Positions 1 to 9,081 of a stretch of DNA of 64,000 nt are shown in pieces. The position numbers were made by a program, and so were the translations under genes. The notes under the pieces are model-generated. The model did not search any database and was not told where the DNA came from. It was given only the letters and a program-made list of their open reading frames with translations. This DNA comes from Natronosalvus vescus (GTDB taxonomy: Archaea > Halobacteriota > Halobacteria > Halobacteriales > Natrialbaceae): the NCBI RefSeq assembly GCF_023973145.1, contig NZ_CP099546.1, positions 310,001 to 374,000 on the forward strand, in the 5' to 3' direction. How positions within the stretch are numbered: position 1 is the stretch's first letter; each line of letters opens with the position of its first letter.

Positions 1-847
1 CGATTCCGTCGCCGTCCGCGCGGCCGTCCGTATGTGTGAGTTTCTGGGCGAAGCAGTCCACGTCGATGGCCGCGTCGGTGCCGAGGAGACTGACGGTCGC
101 GTCGCCCCAGAAGTCCCACGTCTCCGGCTTGCTCCAGGACCCGTCGAGAGAGAACTGCGTCCCGTCGGTGAGTGTCATCGAGAGGAGGTTCACGTCCTCG
201 ACCGGGATGTCGTGGAACCGCGACCCCGTCTCTGCGTAGACGGTCTCGACGCGTTCGCCGGTCAGCCAGTGTACCAGATCCACGATGTGCACCGTGTGAT
301 CCATCACGGCACCGCCGCCGGAGGCGTCCGGATCGACGAACCAATCGCCCGGCATTTTCCCCCGGTTCGTCCCGGTGATGCTCATGAGCGTGCCGATCTC
401 ACCCGCCTCGAGGGACGTTTTCGCCTCCCGGGCCGGCAGGCTGAACCGCAGCGGCATGGCGACCCCGAGGTGGACGTCTGCGTCGGCACACGCATCGACG
501 ATCGCTCGTGCGTCGTCGACTTCCGGGGCGAGCGGTTTCTCCGAGAGGACGTCGACGCCAGCCGCCGCGGCTCGTTCGATCCAGGATCGGTGCTCGACGT
601 TCGTCGAACAGACGATGACGCCATCGACGCGGTCGAACAGCGCGTCGGACTCGAGGTACTCGACACCGTGTTCGTCGGTGAACGCGCGCCCCCGCGACTC
701 GTCTCGGTCGGCGACGCCGACGAGGGTCGCTCCCTCGAGCGCCTCGAGCTGGGCGGCGTAGGCACCGGCGTGGAGATGGGCGGCCGAACAGATGCCGATG
801 CGGACGTCCTCACCGTTTCGGTCGCCTCCACGAGCGGGGGCAGTCAT
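1..847 (-). CDS. Gfo/Idh/MocA family oxidoreductase (partial, C-terminus off left edge)
   Basis: Reading the minus strand from the ATG at 847 gives MTAPARGGDRNGEDVRIGIC and continues open to base 1, so the C-terminus is missing. The Rossmann start (VRIGIC..HLHAGAYAAQ) and the VLSEKPLAP segment are the usual NAD(P)-binding and E-K-P motifs of this family, which oxidises or reduces sugars and cyclitols. The ATG overlaps the stop of the upstream oxidoreductase by 4 bases (ATGA), so the two are co-transcribed and translationally coupled. The substrate cannot be read from the sequence. Two linked members may act on successive or epimeric intermediates (inference). Confidence 0.88.
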   Translation of the reverse strand, partial: MTAPARGGDRNGEDVRIGICSAAHLHAGAYAAQLEALEGATLVGVADRDESRGRAFTDEHGVEYLESDALFDRVDGVIVCSTNVEHRSWIERAAAAGVDVLSEKPLAPEVDDARAIVDACADADVHLGVAMPLRFSLPAREAKTSLEAGEIGTLMSITGTNRGKMPGDWFVDPDASGGGAVMDHTVHIVDLVHWLTGERVETVYAETGSRFHDIPVEDVNLLSMTLTDGTQFSLDGSWSKPETWDFWGDATVSLLGTDAAIDVDCFAQKLTHTDGRADGDGI

Positions 848-1821
848 GCGACCACCTCCTCGACCGCGACGGGCCGCCCTTCCGTCGCGGAGCGGTTCGC
901 CGCGATCGACAGGCGGAGCGTCTCGATCGCATCTTGGGCAGTGACGGGAGGTTCGGTTCCCGTGCGAACGCTCTCGACGAACGCCTCGAGTTCGCGCTGG
1001 TAGCCGCCCGCGTCGACCGGGCTGGCGGTTTCGGTTCCGCCCGCGGTCATCGTCGTCACGGCGGCGTCGTTGCCGTCGTACTCGAGAAGTCCGTCGTCGC
1101 CGGCGATCTCGAGGGAGTGGGTGAGTTCCTGGCTCTCGGGCAGGCCCCACGACGCCTCGACGTAGCCGACGGCTCCGTCCTCGAACCGGAGGGTGACGTG
1201 GGCGTGTTCGCCGCCGTCCCAGATCGACCGGCGGGCGAAGACCCGGTCGACGTCGCCGACGACCCACCGGAGGTAATCGAGGTCGTGGATCGCCAGGTCG
1301 ACCAGCACCCCTCCGCTGCGGTCGCGGTCGGCGTACCAGTTATCATGTCCCCACGAGGGGAACGGCGACAGCCGTCGAGCGCGAGCGACGCCCGGGGTGC
1401 CGATCCCGCCGTCGTCGACGACCCCCCGGATCCGCTCGTACTGTGGGAAAAACCGCAGGACGTGGCCGACCATGAGCGAGATCCCGCTTTCCTCGGCTAC
1501 GTCCGCGATCGCGCGGGCGTCCTCGAGGGTGCCAGCGATCGGTTTCTCACAGAATGCGTCGACTCCGTGTTCGGCGGCTTGCTCGACGATCGGGCGGTGC
1601 GTCGGTGTCGGCGAACAGATGTCGATGGCGTCGACCGTCCCGTCCTCGAGCAGTTCATCGGCGGATGAATAGGTTGCCGCCTCGAGTCCTGTGCTGTCGA
1701 CGAACTCGTCGGCCGTGCTCGGCGAGGCGACCGCGACGATGGTCGCGTCGTCGATACCTGCGTAGGCGTCGGCGTGGGTTTCGGCCATGAACCCGCTGCC
1801 AACGATACCAATGCGTACCAT
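844..1821 (-). CDS. Gfo/Idh/MocA family NAD(P)-dependent oxidoreductase
   Basis: The 325-residue product begins MVRIGIVGSGFMAETH, a Rossmann fingerprint, then ICSPTPTHRP and FCEKPIAG, the E-K-P motif of sugar and inositol dehydrogenases. The C-terminal alpha/beta domain carries GGVLVDLAIHDLDYLRWVVG with the usual D..H residues. A GTG nine bases upstream is open, but ATG 1821 places the glycine-rich loop at the normal distance. It runs directly into the second oxidoreductase (ATGA overlap). Like its neighbours it probably belongs to an aminosugar or cyclitol pathway. The exact substrate is unknown. Confidence 0.9.
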   Translation of the reverse strand: MVRIGIVGSGFMAETHADAYAGIDDATIVAVASPSTADEFVDSTGLEAATYSSADELLEDGTVDAIDICSPTPTHRPIVEQAAEHGVDAFCEKPIAGTLEDARAIADVAEESGISLMVGHVLRFFPQYERIRGVVDDGGIGTPGVARARRLSPFPSWGHDNWYADRDRSGGVLVDLAIHDLDYLRWVVGDVDRVFARRSIWDGGEHAHVTLRFEDGAVGYVEASWGLPESQELTHSLEIAGDDGLLEYDGNDAAVTTMTAGGTETASPVDAGGYQRELEAFVESVRTGTEPPVTAQDAIETLRLSIAANRSATEGRPVAVEEVVA

Positions 1822-1891
1822 ACCACACACATCGGACGAGGGGGTAAAAACTGTGCCGACGGACGACTATCGATCCCGTTTCGGTTCGGGG

Positions 1892-3406
1892 TTACCGCAG
1901 CGCGCGAATGCCGATAGCCGCGCCGAAAAACTCTCGATCGGCTCGTTCGATGCCGAGTAGCCAGATGAGGCCGCCGTAGGTCACCAGGCCGACGACGATA
2001 CCCGCAGCGAGGAGCGGGATTCCCGAAAGCGGGAAGTGCAGTCCGTACATCGTCAGGCCGGCTCCAGCGCCGGCGGCAAGCGGCTTGAGAAACCCTCGCG
2101 TGTAGGGGTACAGTCCCTCGAGGTACCAGATCTCGAGAAGGCGGGCGACGTTGTTGAGGGCGCCGATGGTAGCGGTCGCGAGCGCTGCCCCGATCAGCCC
2201 GTACTCGAGGATGAAGTAGTAGTTGAGCACGACGTTGCAGACGCCGAAGACCCACTGGTTCGCGAGGAGGACGTACTGGTGGCCCGATATCATCAGGAGG
2301 TAGCCGCTCGGCCCGACCGCGTTGTTGAGCAGCTGGCTGGCCACGAAGAACGCGAGGACGGCCGCGCCAGCCGTGAACTCGGGGCCGAACAGGGCGAGGA
2401 TCTCGGTTCGGTAGAGGGCAGCGACGAGCCCGAGAAAGAGCGAGCTCGTCAGCGTCCAACGCGTGACGATGCTGAAGACGCGATTGAGTTCCTCGAGATT
2501 CCCGTTGGAATAGAGCCGCGAGGCGACCGGCGGAAACAGCTGATTGAAGGCGGCGAGTGGCAACGACAACATCGCCGCGACGATGAGCGTGACGTTGTAG
2601 ATCCCGACGGCGGTCGACGTGAGGAAAAACCCCACCATCAGGACGTCGATGCGACTTCGAAAGATCGCGCCGGTATCCTTCAACACCAGCGGGATCGAGA
2701 GGTTGTAGTACTCCCTGACGTCGCTGGCCGACCCCGCCGACCGACCGATCGACGGCCGGAGCGAGAGGCGCGTCAGCAGGAAGTAGATCCCGACGAGGAA
2801 GACGACGACACTGGCGACCACGAGCGCGGCCATGACGCCGTAAAACGAGAGGCCGAGGAGGAGGGCGAGACCGACGCCGAGCAGTCGCGAGACCGGTTTG
2901 AGAAACTGCAGGAGAAAGACCGAGTACTCGAGACGCTCGAGGCTCCTGAACGTCCCCGCCACGATCTGTACCATCGTGTCGAACACCAGGACGATCGCGA
3001 ACAGGCGCAGGACGTCGACGAGTAACGGGTCGCCGAGGGTGTATCGGGTGACGACCGGGGCTGTGAGGTACAGGCCTGCCGCGACGACGAAACTCGCGAC
3101 GAACGAGGTGGCGTAGGCGAGGCCGAGCATGAACCGCTGCTTTCGTTCGTCGTCTTCGTACTGGGGGACGTACTTGAGGATCGAGTTGGTCGATCCGAGG
3201 TTCGTAAAGACGAGCGCAATTGCGATCAGCGTGTTCGCGTAGGCGAACACCCCGTACATCGTCGAGGTGAGTGCCCGAGTGAGTACGAGGGTGAGGAGAA
3301 ATTGGAGCGCGTCGAGGACTATTCGTCCGATAATAAACACGAGTGCGCCGCGGGAAATCGACTGGAGCGACGCGACGGCTACGTCGCGACTGCGTTCATC
3401 GCTCAT
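1892..3406 (-). CDS. Polysaccharide/lipid-linked sugar flippase (MATE/RfbX-like, oligosaccharide flippase family)
   Basis: The 504-residue product is very hydrophobic with about 12-14 predicted membrane helices. It opens with a short cytoplasmic tail (MSDERSRDVAVASLQ) followed by GALVFIIGRIVLDALQFLLT, typical of the Wzx/RfbX/AglR-type flippases that move lipid-linked glycans across the membrane. A TATA-like box (TATAAAT) at 3434-3440 supports a leaderless transcript. Together with the deacetylase upstream and the sugar oxidoreductases downstream it suggests export of a glycan. No glycosyltransferase is visible in the window, so the cargo is unknown. Confidence 0.85.
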   Translation of the reverse strand: MSDERSRDVAVASLQSISRGALVFIIGRIVLDALQFLLTLVLTRALTSTMYGVFAYANTLIAIALVFTNLGSTNSILKYVPQYEDDERKQRFMLGLAYATSFVASFVVAAGLYLTAPVVTRYTLGDPLLVDVLRLFAIVLVFDTMVQIVAGTFRSLERLEYSVFLLQFLKPVSRLLGVGLALLLGLSFYGVMAALVVASVVVFLVGIYFLLTRLSLRPSIGRSAGSASDVREYYNLSIPLVLKDTGAIFRSRIDVLMVGFFLTSTAVGIYNVTLIVAAMLSLPLAAFNQLFPPVASRLYSNGNLEELNRVFSIVTRWTLTSSLFLGLVAALYRTEILALFGPEFTAGAAVLAFFVASQLLNNAVGPSGYLLMISGHQYVLLANQWVFGVCNVVLNYYFILEYGLIGAALATATIGALNNVARLLEIWYLEGLYPYTRGFLKPLAAGAGAGLTMYGLHFPLSGIPLLAAGIVVGLVTYGGLIWLLGIERADREFFGAAIGIRALR

Positions 3407-3433
3407 CTGCTACCCGTCCGATTTCACCCGGCG

Positions 3434-3440
3434 TATAAAT
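3434..3440 (-). promoter_or_regulatory. TATA-like box for the flippase gene
   Basis: On the minus strand this reads ATTTATAC-like sequence, centred about 30 nt before the flippase ATG. This is the spacing expected for an archaeal promoter producing a leaderless transcript. Confidence 0.5.
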
Positions 3441-3490
3441 ACGTGGCTATCCGGTCACTGTCGGCCGATCACTCGAGGAAGTCCTGCCGA

Positions 3491-4189
3491 TCACTCGAGA
3501 AAGTCGACCGTGGTGTCGTGGAGTCGGGTGAACCCCTCGGCGTACGTCGCTCCTGCCTGTCGACCCAGGGTGTTCGCGGTCGCGCGCATGCTCTCGACGA
3601 AGTCGTCGAACTCGGCGTCGATGCCGCCGTGTTCCTCGAGCCAGGCGACCTGGGATTCGTGACAGAGGGCGGCCTCCTCTTTGATCTCCTGGAAGTCGGT
3701 AACGTCGACGATGACCGTCGGATCGAACGCGGATGTCGGCTTGCCGAAGTAGTAGACGTTGGTCGGATCACAGGGTGGGTGGTCGGTCTCGAGCAGCGGC
3801 AGTGACACCATGTAGTAGGCGTCGGTCACCAGTTTCGAGGTGACGCGGTGGTCGGGGTGCATGTCGTCGGCGAAGTGCGTGAGCACGATGTCGGGGGCGA
3901 CCGACCGGATGCAGTCGACGAGGGCGAGCCGGTTCTCGAGGGAGTACGTCACCCGTCCGTCCTCGAAGTCGAGGAACGTCGTCTCTGCACCGAGTACCTC
4001 TGCAGCGCGGCGGGCTTCGTCCTCCCGGGTCGCGGCGAGTTCCGCCTCGCTGGTGTCGAAGCCGCCGTACTCTCCGCGGGTCATGTAGGCGATAGTGACG
4101 TCGTCGCCACGGTCGGCGTGTTTCGCGAGCGTTCCGCCACAGAAGATCTCGGCGTCGTCGGGGTGTGCAACGATAGCGAGTACCTGCAT
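3491..4189 (-). CDS. PIG-L family deacetylase (LmbE-like)
   Basis: This 232-residue protein starts MQVLAIVAHPDDAEIFCGG; the H-P-D-D motif at residues 9-12 binds the catalytic zinc. The second metal histidine lies in MHPDHRVTSKLV. Family members remove acetyl groups from N-acetylglucosamine-type sugars. The start is set by the immediate zinc motif and a TATA-like box 28 nt upstream; a longer open frame beyond it has no family similarity. It is divergent from the stress-protein gene. In this context it may deacetylate an aminosugar carried by the adjacent flippase pathway, which is inference. Confidence 0.9.
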   Translation of the reverse strand: MQVLAIVAHPDDAEIFCGGTLAKHADRGDDVTIAYMTRGEYGGFDTSEAELAATREDEARRAAEVLGAETTFLDFEDGRVTYSLENRLALVDCIRSVAPDIVLTHFADDMHPDHRVTSKLVTDAYYMVSLPLLETDHPPCDPTNVYYFGKPTSAFDPTVIVDVTDFQEIKEEAALCHESQVAWLEEHGGIDAEFDDFVESMRATANTLGRQAGATYAEGFTRLHDTTVDFLE

Positions 4190-4213
4190 GTCTCTACGTC
4201 TGCCACTGGAGGA

Positions 4214-4220
4214 CATAACG
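4214..4220 (-). promoter_or_regulatory. TATA-like box for the PIG-L deacetylase gene
   Basis: The minus strand reads CGTTATG, centred about 28 nt before the ATG at 4189. It lies in the short divergent region shared with the universal stress protein gene. Confidence 0.45.
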
Positions 4221-4325
4221 TTTCGGCCTCGAGGCACCAGTCGCTGCGTGCCGTAATCGCCGTTATGGTGCCCACACGTCGACGAACGCACGGAAATACC
4301 CCGCCTGTCGTGGTGGAACTGAACG

Positions 4326-4331
4326 TTTATC
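4326..4331 (+). promoter_or_regulatory. TATA-like box for the universal stress protein gene
   Basis: TTTATC lies about 28 nt before the ATG at 4356, the spacing of a leaderless haloarchaeal promoter. It also supports ATG 4356 over the GTG at 4347. Confidence 0.5.
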
Positions 4332-4355
4332 ATCCTGTCCCCGAAAGTGACGGTT

Positions 4356-4811
4356 ATGGAACGCGCACTGATCGTCCACGAGGAATCGCATTCCACGGAA
4401 CCCCTCCTTCGGGAAGCTGCAACCCTCGCCGCAGGGGTCGATGCCGAACTCGTCATTCTCTCGCTGGTGACGCCCGAGGAACTCGACCAGGATCTCGAGA
4501 CGCTCGAGACGATCGCCGACATCGAACACACGGACTACGGGGCCGACACCGTCCTCCAGTCGGCGGTCGTCGCGGCCAAGGATCACGCCGCCGACGTCAT
4601 CGGGGACGTCGACGTCGAGTACACCGCCGTCGCGAGCATCGCCGACGACGGGGCGGCGAGAACAATCGTCGAGACGGCCGTGCAGAACGACTGCGACCAC
4701 GTCTTCCTCGCCGGACGGAAACGCTCGCCGACCGGGAAGGTACTCTTTGGCGACGTCGCCCAGTCCGTGTTACTCAACTTCGAGGGCCGAGTGACTGTCG
4801 AACTGTCGTGA
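4356..4811 (+). CDS. Universal stress protein (UspA-like)
   Basis: The 151-residue protein begins MERALIVHEESHSTEPLLRE and has the alpha/beta Usp layout, ending with HVFLAGRKRSPTGKVLFGDV, which resembles the nucleotide-binding GxxGxxxxG(S/x)V segment of the family. The usual ATP-loop is imperfect (RKRSPTGKVLFGDVAQSVL). Usp proteins are small cytoplasmic stress modulators. The gene ends 111 bp before the acetyltransferase frame and may be co-transcribed with it. Confidence 0.85.
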   Translation: MERALIVHEESHSTEPLLREAATLAAGVDAELVILSLVTPEELDQDLETLETIADIEHTDYGADTVLQSAVVAAKDHAADVIGDVDVEYTAVASIADDGAARTIVETAVQNDCDHVFLAGRKRSPTGKVLFGDVAQSVLLNFEGRVTVELS

Positions 4812-4824
4812 CCGAGGTCACAAG

Positions 4825-5630
4825 ATGACCGGCTATTCGTCCGGTCAGTCCAACCAATCCAATCAGTCCGACCAATCCGACCGACCCTCACCGTCGGCGA
4901 TCTCGTCGACGATTTCCGTTCGATGGGCCTCGAGCGCGGCGACGAGCTCGTCGTCCACGGTTCGCTCTCGAGCATCGGCTGGGTCGAAGGCGGTGCCGAG
5001 ACCGTCGTCGACGCGCTGTGCGCGGCCGTCGGCGACACCAGAACCGTCGTCGTCCCGACGTTCACTCCCTTCGTCGTCCGCGAGGAACCGTTCGACAGCG
5101 CGGAAACCCGCTCTCGAACCGGTGCGATAACCGAAGCGCTGCGGACGCGCGAGCACGCCGTCCGGAGCGATCATCCAACGCACTTCGTCTCGGCTCTCGG
5201 CCCGGCTGCTGAACCGCTGACGGACGGCCACGCACTCGAGCGTTCGCTGGGCCGCGATAGCCCGCTGGATCGCCTCGCTCGCCGCGGCGGGAAGATCCTC
5301 CTGCTGGGTGTCGGTCACGAACGCAATTCGACGATTCACATGGCCGAAGCGCTCGCCGACCTGCCGTACAAGACGGGCACCAACGAGGTGCTGATTCGTG
5401 GCGCGGACGACGCTATCAGAACGGTCGAGGCGGCGACGGTCGGCTGTGGGAAGGGGTTCTCGGCTTTCGAACCGGTTCTCGAGGAGGTGGGGCTCCTCAC
5501 ACGCGGTCGTATCGGTGAGGCCGACGCACAGGTACTTCCAGGAAAGGGGCTGCTCGAGGAACGTCCCGCGTTCGCACTGTGTGACGAGTCGGACTGTTGG
5601 TGGTGTCCTGAAGCGAAGCAAATGGTGTGA
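4825..5630 (+). pseudogene. AAC(3)-family N-acetyltransferase, apparent frameshift near the N-terminus
   Basis: From ATG 4923 the frame gives 235 residues of an AAC(3)/YokD-type acetyl-CoA transferase: ELVVHGSLSSIGWVEGG, SDHPTHFVSALGPA with the conserved histidine, and LLLGVGHERNSTIHMAE. Family homology continues upstream of that ATG (TLTVGDLVDDFRS), but the frame has no start codon back to the stop of the stress-protein gene. ATG 4825 opens a frame encoding MTGYSSGQSNQSNQSDQSDR. Adding one C in the CCC run at 4885-4887 would join the two into 268 residues, the normal family length. So the gene is either frameshifted, mis-assembled, or starts late at 4923. The enzyme may acetylate an aminosugar rather than an antibiotic. 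Confidence 0.7.
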
Positions 5631-5738
5631 GCGCCACGCCAGCGAGATTGATTGGGCAGGTCGCTCGAAGGAACAGAGGGAACGATTCGGTCTGGAAGCC
5701 GGTGGAAACACGTACTCGTGCCACCGGTCGGAACCTCC

Positions 5739-7250
5739 TCAGGAGAGGTTGCGAACCGTCACGTCGCTCTCGTCGTCGGCGACGATCGCCTCGCCGGTGA
5801 CGTCGATCGACGGATTGTTCACCATACCGGTGGCGTTCTGGAAGCTGATACCGTCCCGATCCGCGCCGGACTGGGTGACGCGGAGGTTGTTGACGGTCGC
5901 GTCACAGTTGCCGAGCAGGAGCGCCGATCCGGTACCGGCGTCGCCGGCAACGTGAACGTTGTTGAGCCTGACCTCGTCCCCGCCCTGGAGGTACCGGACG
6001 GCGTGTCGACCGTCGCGGTTGAGTTCGAACCGGCTGTTGACGACCTCGAGGGAGCCGTGGTGGCTCGCCTCCTCGAGGATCCCCTCCCCGTTGGGGTGGT
6101 CGTGGACGACGTCGATGTTCTCGTAGGTGCCGTCGAAACTGTGCCAGATCCAGCCAGCACGGCTGGTGATGGCCCCCCACGGCGTCGCAGGGATCTCCCC
6201 CTCCTCGGTGACGACGGTGCAGTCTTTCGCGTAACTGCCAGGCGACCCGAGACGGATCGCCGTGATGTTGTTGTTCTCGAAGTGGCAGTTCTCGACACGA
6301 ACGGATCCTTCCTGACCGTTGTGCTGGCCGGGCGGTGAGGCGTAGATCGCGTTGTCCGAGAAGTTGGAAAACTCACAACTCTGAAAGAGTAGATCGCCAG
6401 CGTGGTGGAAGGTAACCCAGCAACCGCCCTTGCGGCTGAACGGCTGGACTCCGTCCGGAGCGCGGACGTTCTCAATGACGCCAGTTCCGTCCCGGCCGAA
6501 TACGCCGGGTCCGACGCAGAACGGGTCGTCCAGTATGACGCTCGGGTCGTACTCCGGATCTTGCCAGTGGGGAGTTTCTACGTAGTCGCCCGTCACTTTC
6601 CCGTCGAAGTGAATGTCCTTGATGACTAACTGGTCGGATCCCTGTACGGTTATCCCAGATGAAGTGTCATCGACGGTCTGATCGACGGTGAAGTTTTCGA
6701 TGCGAAGGTCTCGTCCCCAGAGCGTGAAAATCGGGTGTCGACCCCCTTCAGCCGGTCGGAGGATAGCATCTCCGTCACCCTCTCCGACGAGCGCCAACTT
6801 CCCGAGGAACTGCTGCTCTTCCGGGTGAGCAGGACTAATTCCCCACCGAGTAAAGCCGAAACCCCTCGCCCCGGCTTCGATCACGTATTCGCCTTCAGGG
6901 AAGATCACCTTGACACCGCCGTCGTCGAAGTCGATCTCGTCGATGGCCGGCATCGGCCAGCCCTGGGCTGGTGCATAGTGGCTGAAGTCGTACTCGACGT
7001 CGGCGGTCGCCGCCGCGAGCGCGTCGTTGATTGGCTCCGAACCCGTGTTGTCGGCACCGAGGTCGTCGACGACGTCGAGGACGACGTCGTACTCGTCGTC
7101 CGACGCCGCGACGCTTGGGACGCCGGCGGCACCGGCGAGGAGGCCGGCTCCGGCTAGCTGGAGGTACCTGCGCCGGTTTACCGTGGTGTGTTCGATCGTT
7201 CGAGAGTCGTCGCTCAAGCTGTGGTCGTGACTACTGTTGTCAAATGGCAT
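5739..7250 (-). CDS. Secreted right-handed beta-helix protein (Tat substrate)
   Basis: This 503-residue protein has a twin-arginine leader (VNRRRYLQLAGAGLLAGAAG) and an Ala-rich cleavage region, so it is exported folded. The body has repeated beta-helix coils (FTLWGRDLRIENFTVDQT, VRVENCHFENNNITAIRLG, EVRLNNVHVAGDAG), typical of pectate-lyase-fold polysaccharide lyases, glycosidases and epimerases. No catalytic residues can be assigned by eye. Lying between a deacetylase/acetyltransferase group and a sulfatase, it could cut or bind an extracellular polysaccharide (inference). Confidence 0.8.
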   Translation of the reverse strand: MPFDNSSHDHSLSDDSRTIEHTTVNRRRYLQLAGAGLLAGAAGVPSVAASDDEYDVVLDVVDDLGADNTGSEPINDALAAATADVEYDFSHYAPAQGWPMPAIDEIDFDDGGVKVIFPEGEYVIEAGARGFGFTRWGISPAHPEEQQFLGKLALVGEGDGDAILRPAEGGRHPIFTLWGRDLRIENFTVDQTVDDTSSGITVQGSDQLVIKDIHFDGKVTGDYVETPHWQDPEYDPSVILDDPFCVGPGVFGRDGTGVIENVRAPDGVQPFSRKGGCWVTFHHAGDLLFQSCEFSNFSDNAIYASPPGQHNGQEGSVRVENCHFENNNITAIRLGSPGSYAKDCTVVTEEGEIPATPWGAITSRAGWIWHSFDGTYENIDVVHDHPNGEGILEEASHHGSLEVVNSRFELNRDGRHAVRYLQGGDEVRLNNVHVAGDAGTGSALLLGNCDATVNNLRVTQSGADRDGISFQNATGMVNNPSIDVTGEAIVADDESDVTVRNLS

Positions 7251-7474
7251 GCGTGTCAGCAGTCACCACAAAGAAGATCCGCATAATAATACTATTTGAA
7301 CTGTCCTGACATGATGTACCTTCACATGTGCTGACTTTATGTATGGCCGATAGAGCGTTGCCATATCCCGGCCCGAGCGCGTACGGACGGATCTCGATCG
7401 CATCGCCGTTGACCCCGACCGTCGACGCTGTGAGTGCGTCGACTCGAGGGGGGACTCGAACCGGAAGGACGTAG

Positions 7475-7483
7475 AATTATAAG
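7475..7483 (+). promoter_or_regulatory. TATA-like box for the sulfatase gene
   Basis: AATTATAAG is centred 27 nt before the ATG at 7506. This fixes the sulfatase start and argues against the longer open frame that begins upstream. Confidence 0.55.
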
Positions 7484-7505
7484 TCTCGATTCAGTGGAGT
7501 GCAGT

Positions 7506-8978
7506 ATGTCGAATCGACCGAACATCCTGTTTATCATGACGGATCAGCACCGCGGCGACTGCATCGGTGCCGATCCCGACTCGCCGCGAGATCGCGACGG
7601 GCGACCGCTCGTTCACACCCCCAACATCGACAACCTGATCGAGAACGGAGCGATGTTCACGCGAGCCTACACCCCTGCCCCTTCGTGTATCCCTGCGCGG
7701 CGCTCCCTGCTCACCGGCCAGACGCCGTTCACCAACGGGGCACCCGGCTGGGTAACCACCCCCTGGGAGTTCGAGCACACCCTCCCCCAGGAACTTCGCG
7801 ACGCTGGTTACCAGACCAAACTCACCGGGAAGATTCACTCGATCCCGATCCGGAACCACGTCGGTTTCGAGGATATGGAGCAACACGAGGCGCTGTTCGC
7901 CCACCCGGACGACGACTACACGCGCTGGCTCGAGGCCGAGAGCGGCGGCAAGTACGAGGAACTCGGCACCGGGCTGGGTCGGAACTCCTGGGATCCGCGG
8001 CCGTGGCACCTCGAGGAGTACCACCACCCGACGAACTGGACGACGCGTCGGGCGCTCGAGTTCCTCGACCAGCGCGACGACACCCGGCCGTTCTTCCTCA
8101 ACCTCTCGTACGTCCGCCCCCACACGCCGTTCGATCCGCCGCAGGTGTACTGGGACATGTACGTCGACCGGGAGACGCCGGAGCCGTACGTGGGCGACTG
8201 GATCGACGCCGAACACGGCGAGAAGATCCCCGACTACCCGGCGATCGACGCCTGGCTCGCCGACCTCCCGCCGACCATCGTCCATCGGGCTCGAGCCGCG
8301 TACTACGGGCTCATCACCCACATCGACCACCAGATAAAGCGCGTCTTCGACAAACTCCGCACCATCGGCGAACTCGAGAACACGTTCGTCGTTTTCCTGT
8401 CGGATCACGGCGAGATGCTCGGCGACCACCACATGTGGCGAAAGACCTACGCCTACGAGGGGTCGGCCCGGGTGCCGCTTCTCCTGCAGTTCCCCGAGTC
8501 GATGGAACTCCCGCGAAAACGGATCGTCGGCCAACCCGTCGGCCTCGAGGACGTGATGCCGACGCTGCTGTCGGTGGCCGGCGTCGACGTCCCGGAGACC
8601 GTCGAAGGACGGAACCTGCTCGACCTCGTCGAAGAGCCGGATCGCGAGGACTGGCGGGAGTGGTACCACGGCGAACACGCCGCCGGCAGCTACGACCCCG
8701 AGAACGGTACCCAGTACCTGATCGACGAGCAGTTCAAGTACGTCTGGAATCCCGTGACCGGCAGCGAACTCCTCTTCGACCTCGCAGCCGACCCCGGCGA
8801 GGAACGCGACCTCTCCGACGATGGGGATCACGCCGGCGAACTCGAGCGTGCTCGAGACGCGATGGTCGAACGGCTCTCGAGTCGACCCGAGGGGTTCGTC
8901 GAGGATGGGGAACTCGTCCCGACCGACGCGGGCCCGGACGACGTCGGCGACCCGGACGATTGCAGCACGAGTAGCTGA
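7506..8978 (+). CDS. Sulfatase (alkaline-phosphatase superfamily, Cys-type)
   Basis: The 490-residue protein starts MSNRPNILFIMTDQHRGDC, with the N-terminal metal Asp. The signature SCIPARRSLLTG places C61 in C-x-P-x-R, the cysteine oxidised to formylglycine. FLSDHGEMLGDHHMWRK supplies further metal and substrate residues. It hydrolyses sulfate esters. No signal peptide is seen, so it probably acts in the cytoplasm on an imported or intermediate sulfated sugar. No formylglycine-generating enzyme is in the window. The sugar isomerase follows about 100 bp downstream. Confidence 0.93.
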   Translation: MSNRPNILFIMTDQHRGDCIGADPDSPRDRDGRPLVHTPNIDNLIENGAMFTRAYTPAPSCIPARRSLLTGQTPFTNGAPGWVTTPWEFEHTLPQELRDAGYQTKLTGKIHSIPIRNHVGFEDMEQHEALFAHPDDDYTRWLEAESGGKYEELGTGLGRNSWDPRPWHLEEYHHPTNWTTRRALEFLDQRDDTRPFFLNLSYVRPHTPFDPPQVYWDMYVDRETPEPYVGDWIDAEHGEKIPDYPAIDAWLADLPPTIVHRARAAYYGLITHIDHQIKRVFDKLRTIGELENTFVVFLSDHGEMLGDHHMWRKTYAYEGSARVPLLLQFPESMELPRKRIVGQPVGLEDVMPTLLSVAGVDVPETVEGRNLLDLVEEPDREDWREWYHGEHAAGSYDPENGTQYLIDEQFKYVWNPVTGSELLFDLAADPGEERDLSDDGDHAGELERARDAMVERLSSRPEGFVEDGELVPTDAGPDDVGDPDDCSTSS

Positions 8979-9052
8979 TCGCCCTCTCGACGTTCCGATC
9001 TTTTCCCAAAATCTCGCTCTCGAACGGCACGAGCGCCACCTCGAGCAAAAGG

Positions 9053-9059
9053 ACTTTAT
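9053..9059 (+). promoter_or_regulatory. TATA-like box for the sugar isomerase gene
   Basis: CTTTATC is centred about 26 nt before the ATG at 9082. It suggests the isomerase and the broken sulfatase have their own leaderless promoter. Confidence 0.45.
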
Positions 9060-9081
9060 CCCGCCTCGTCTCCTGTGTGCT

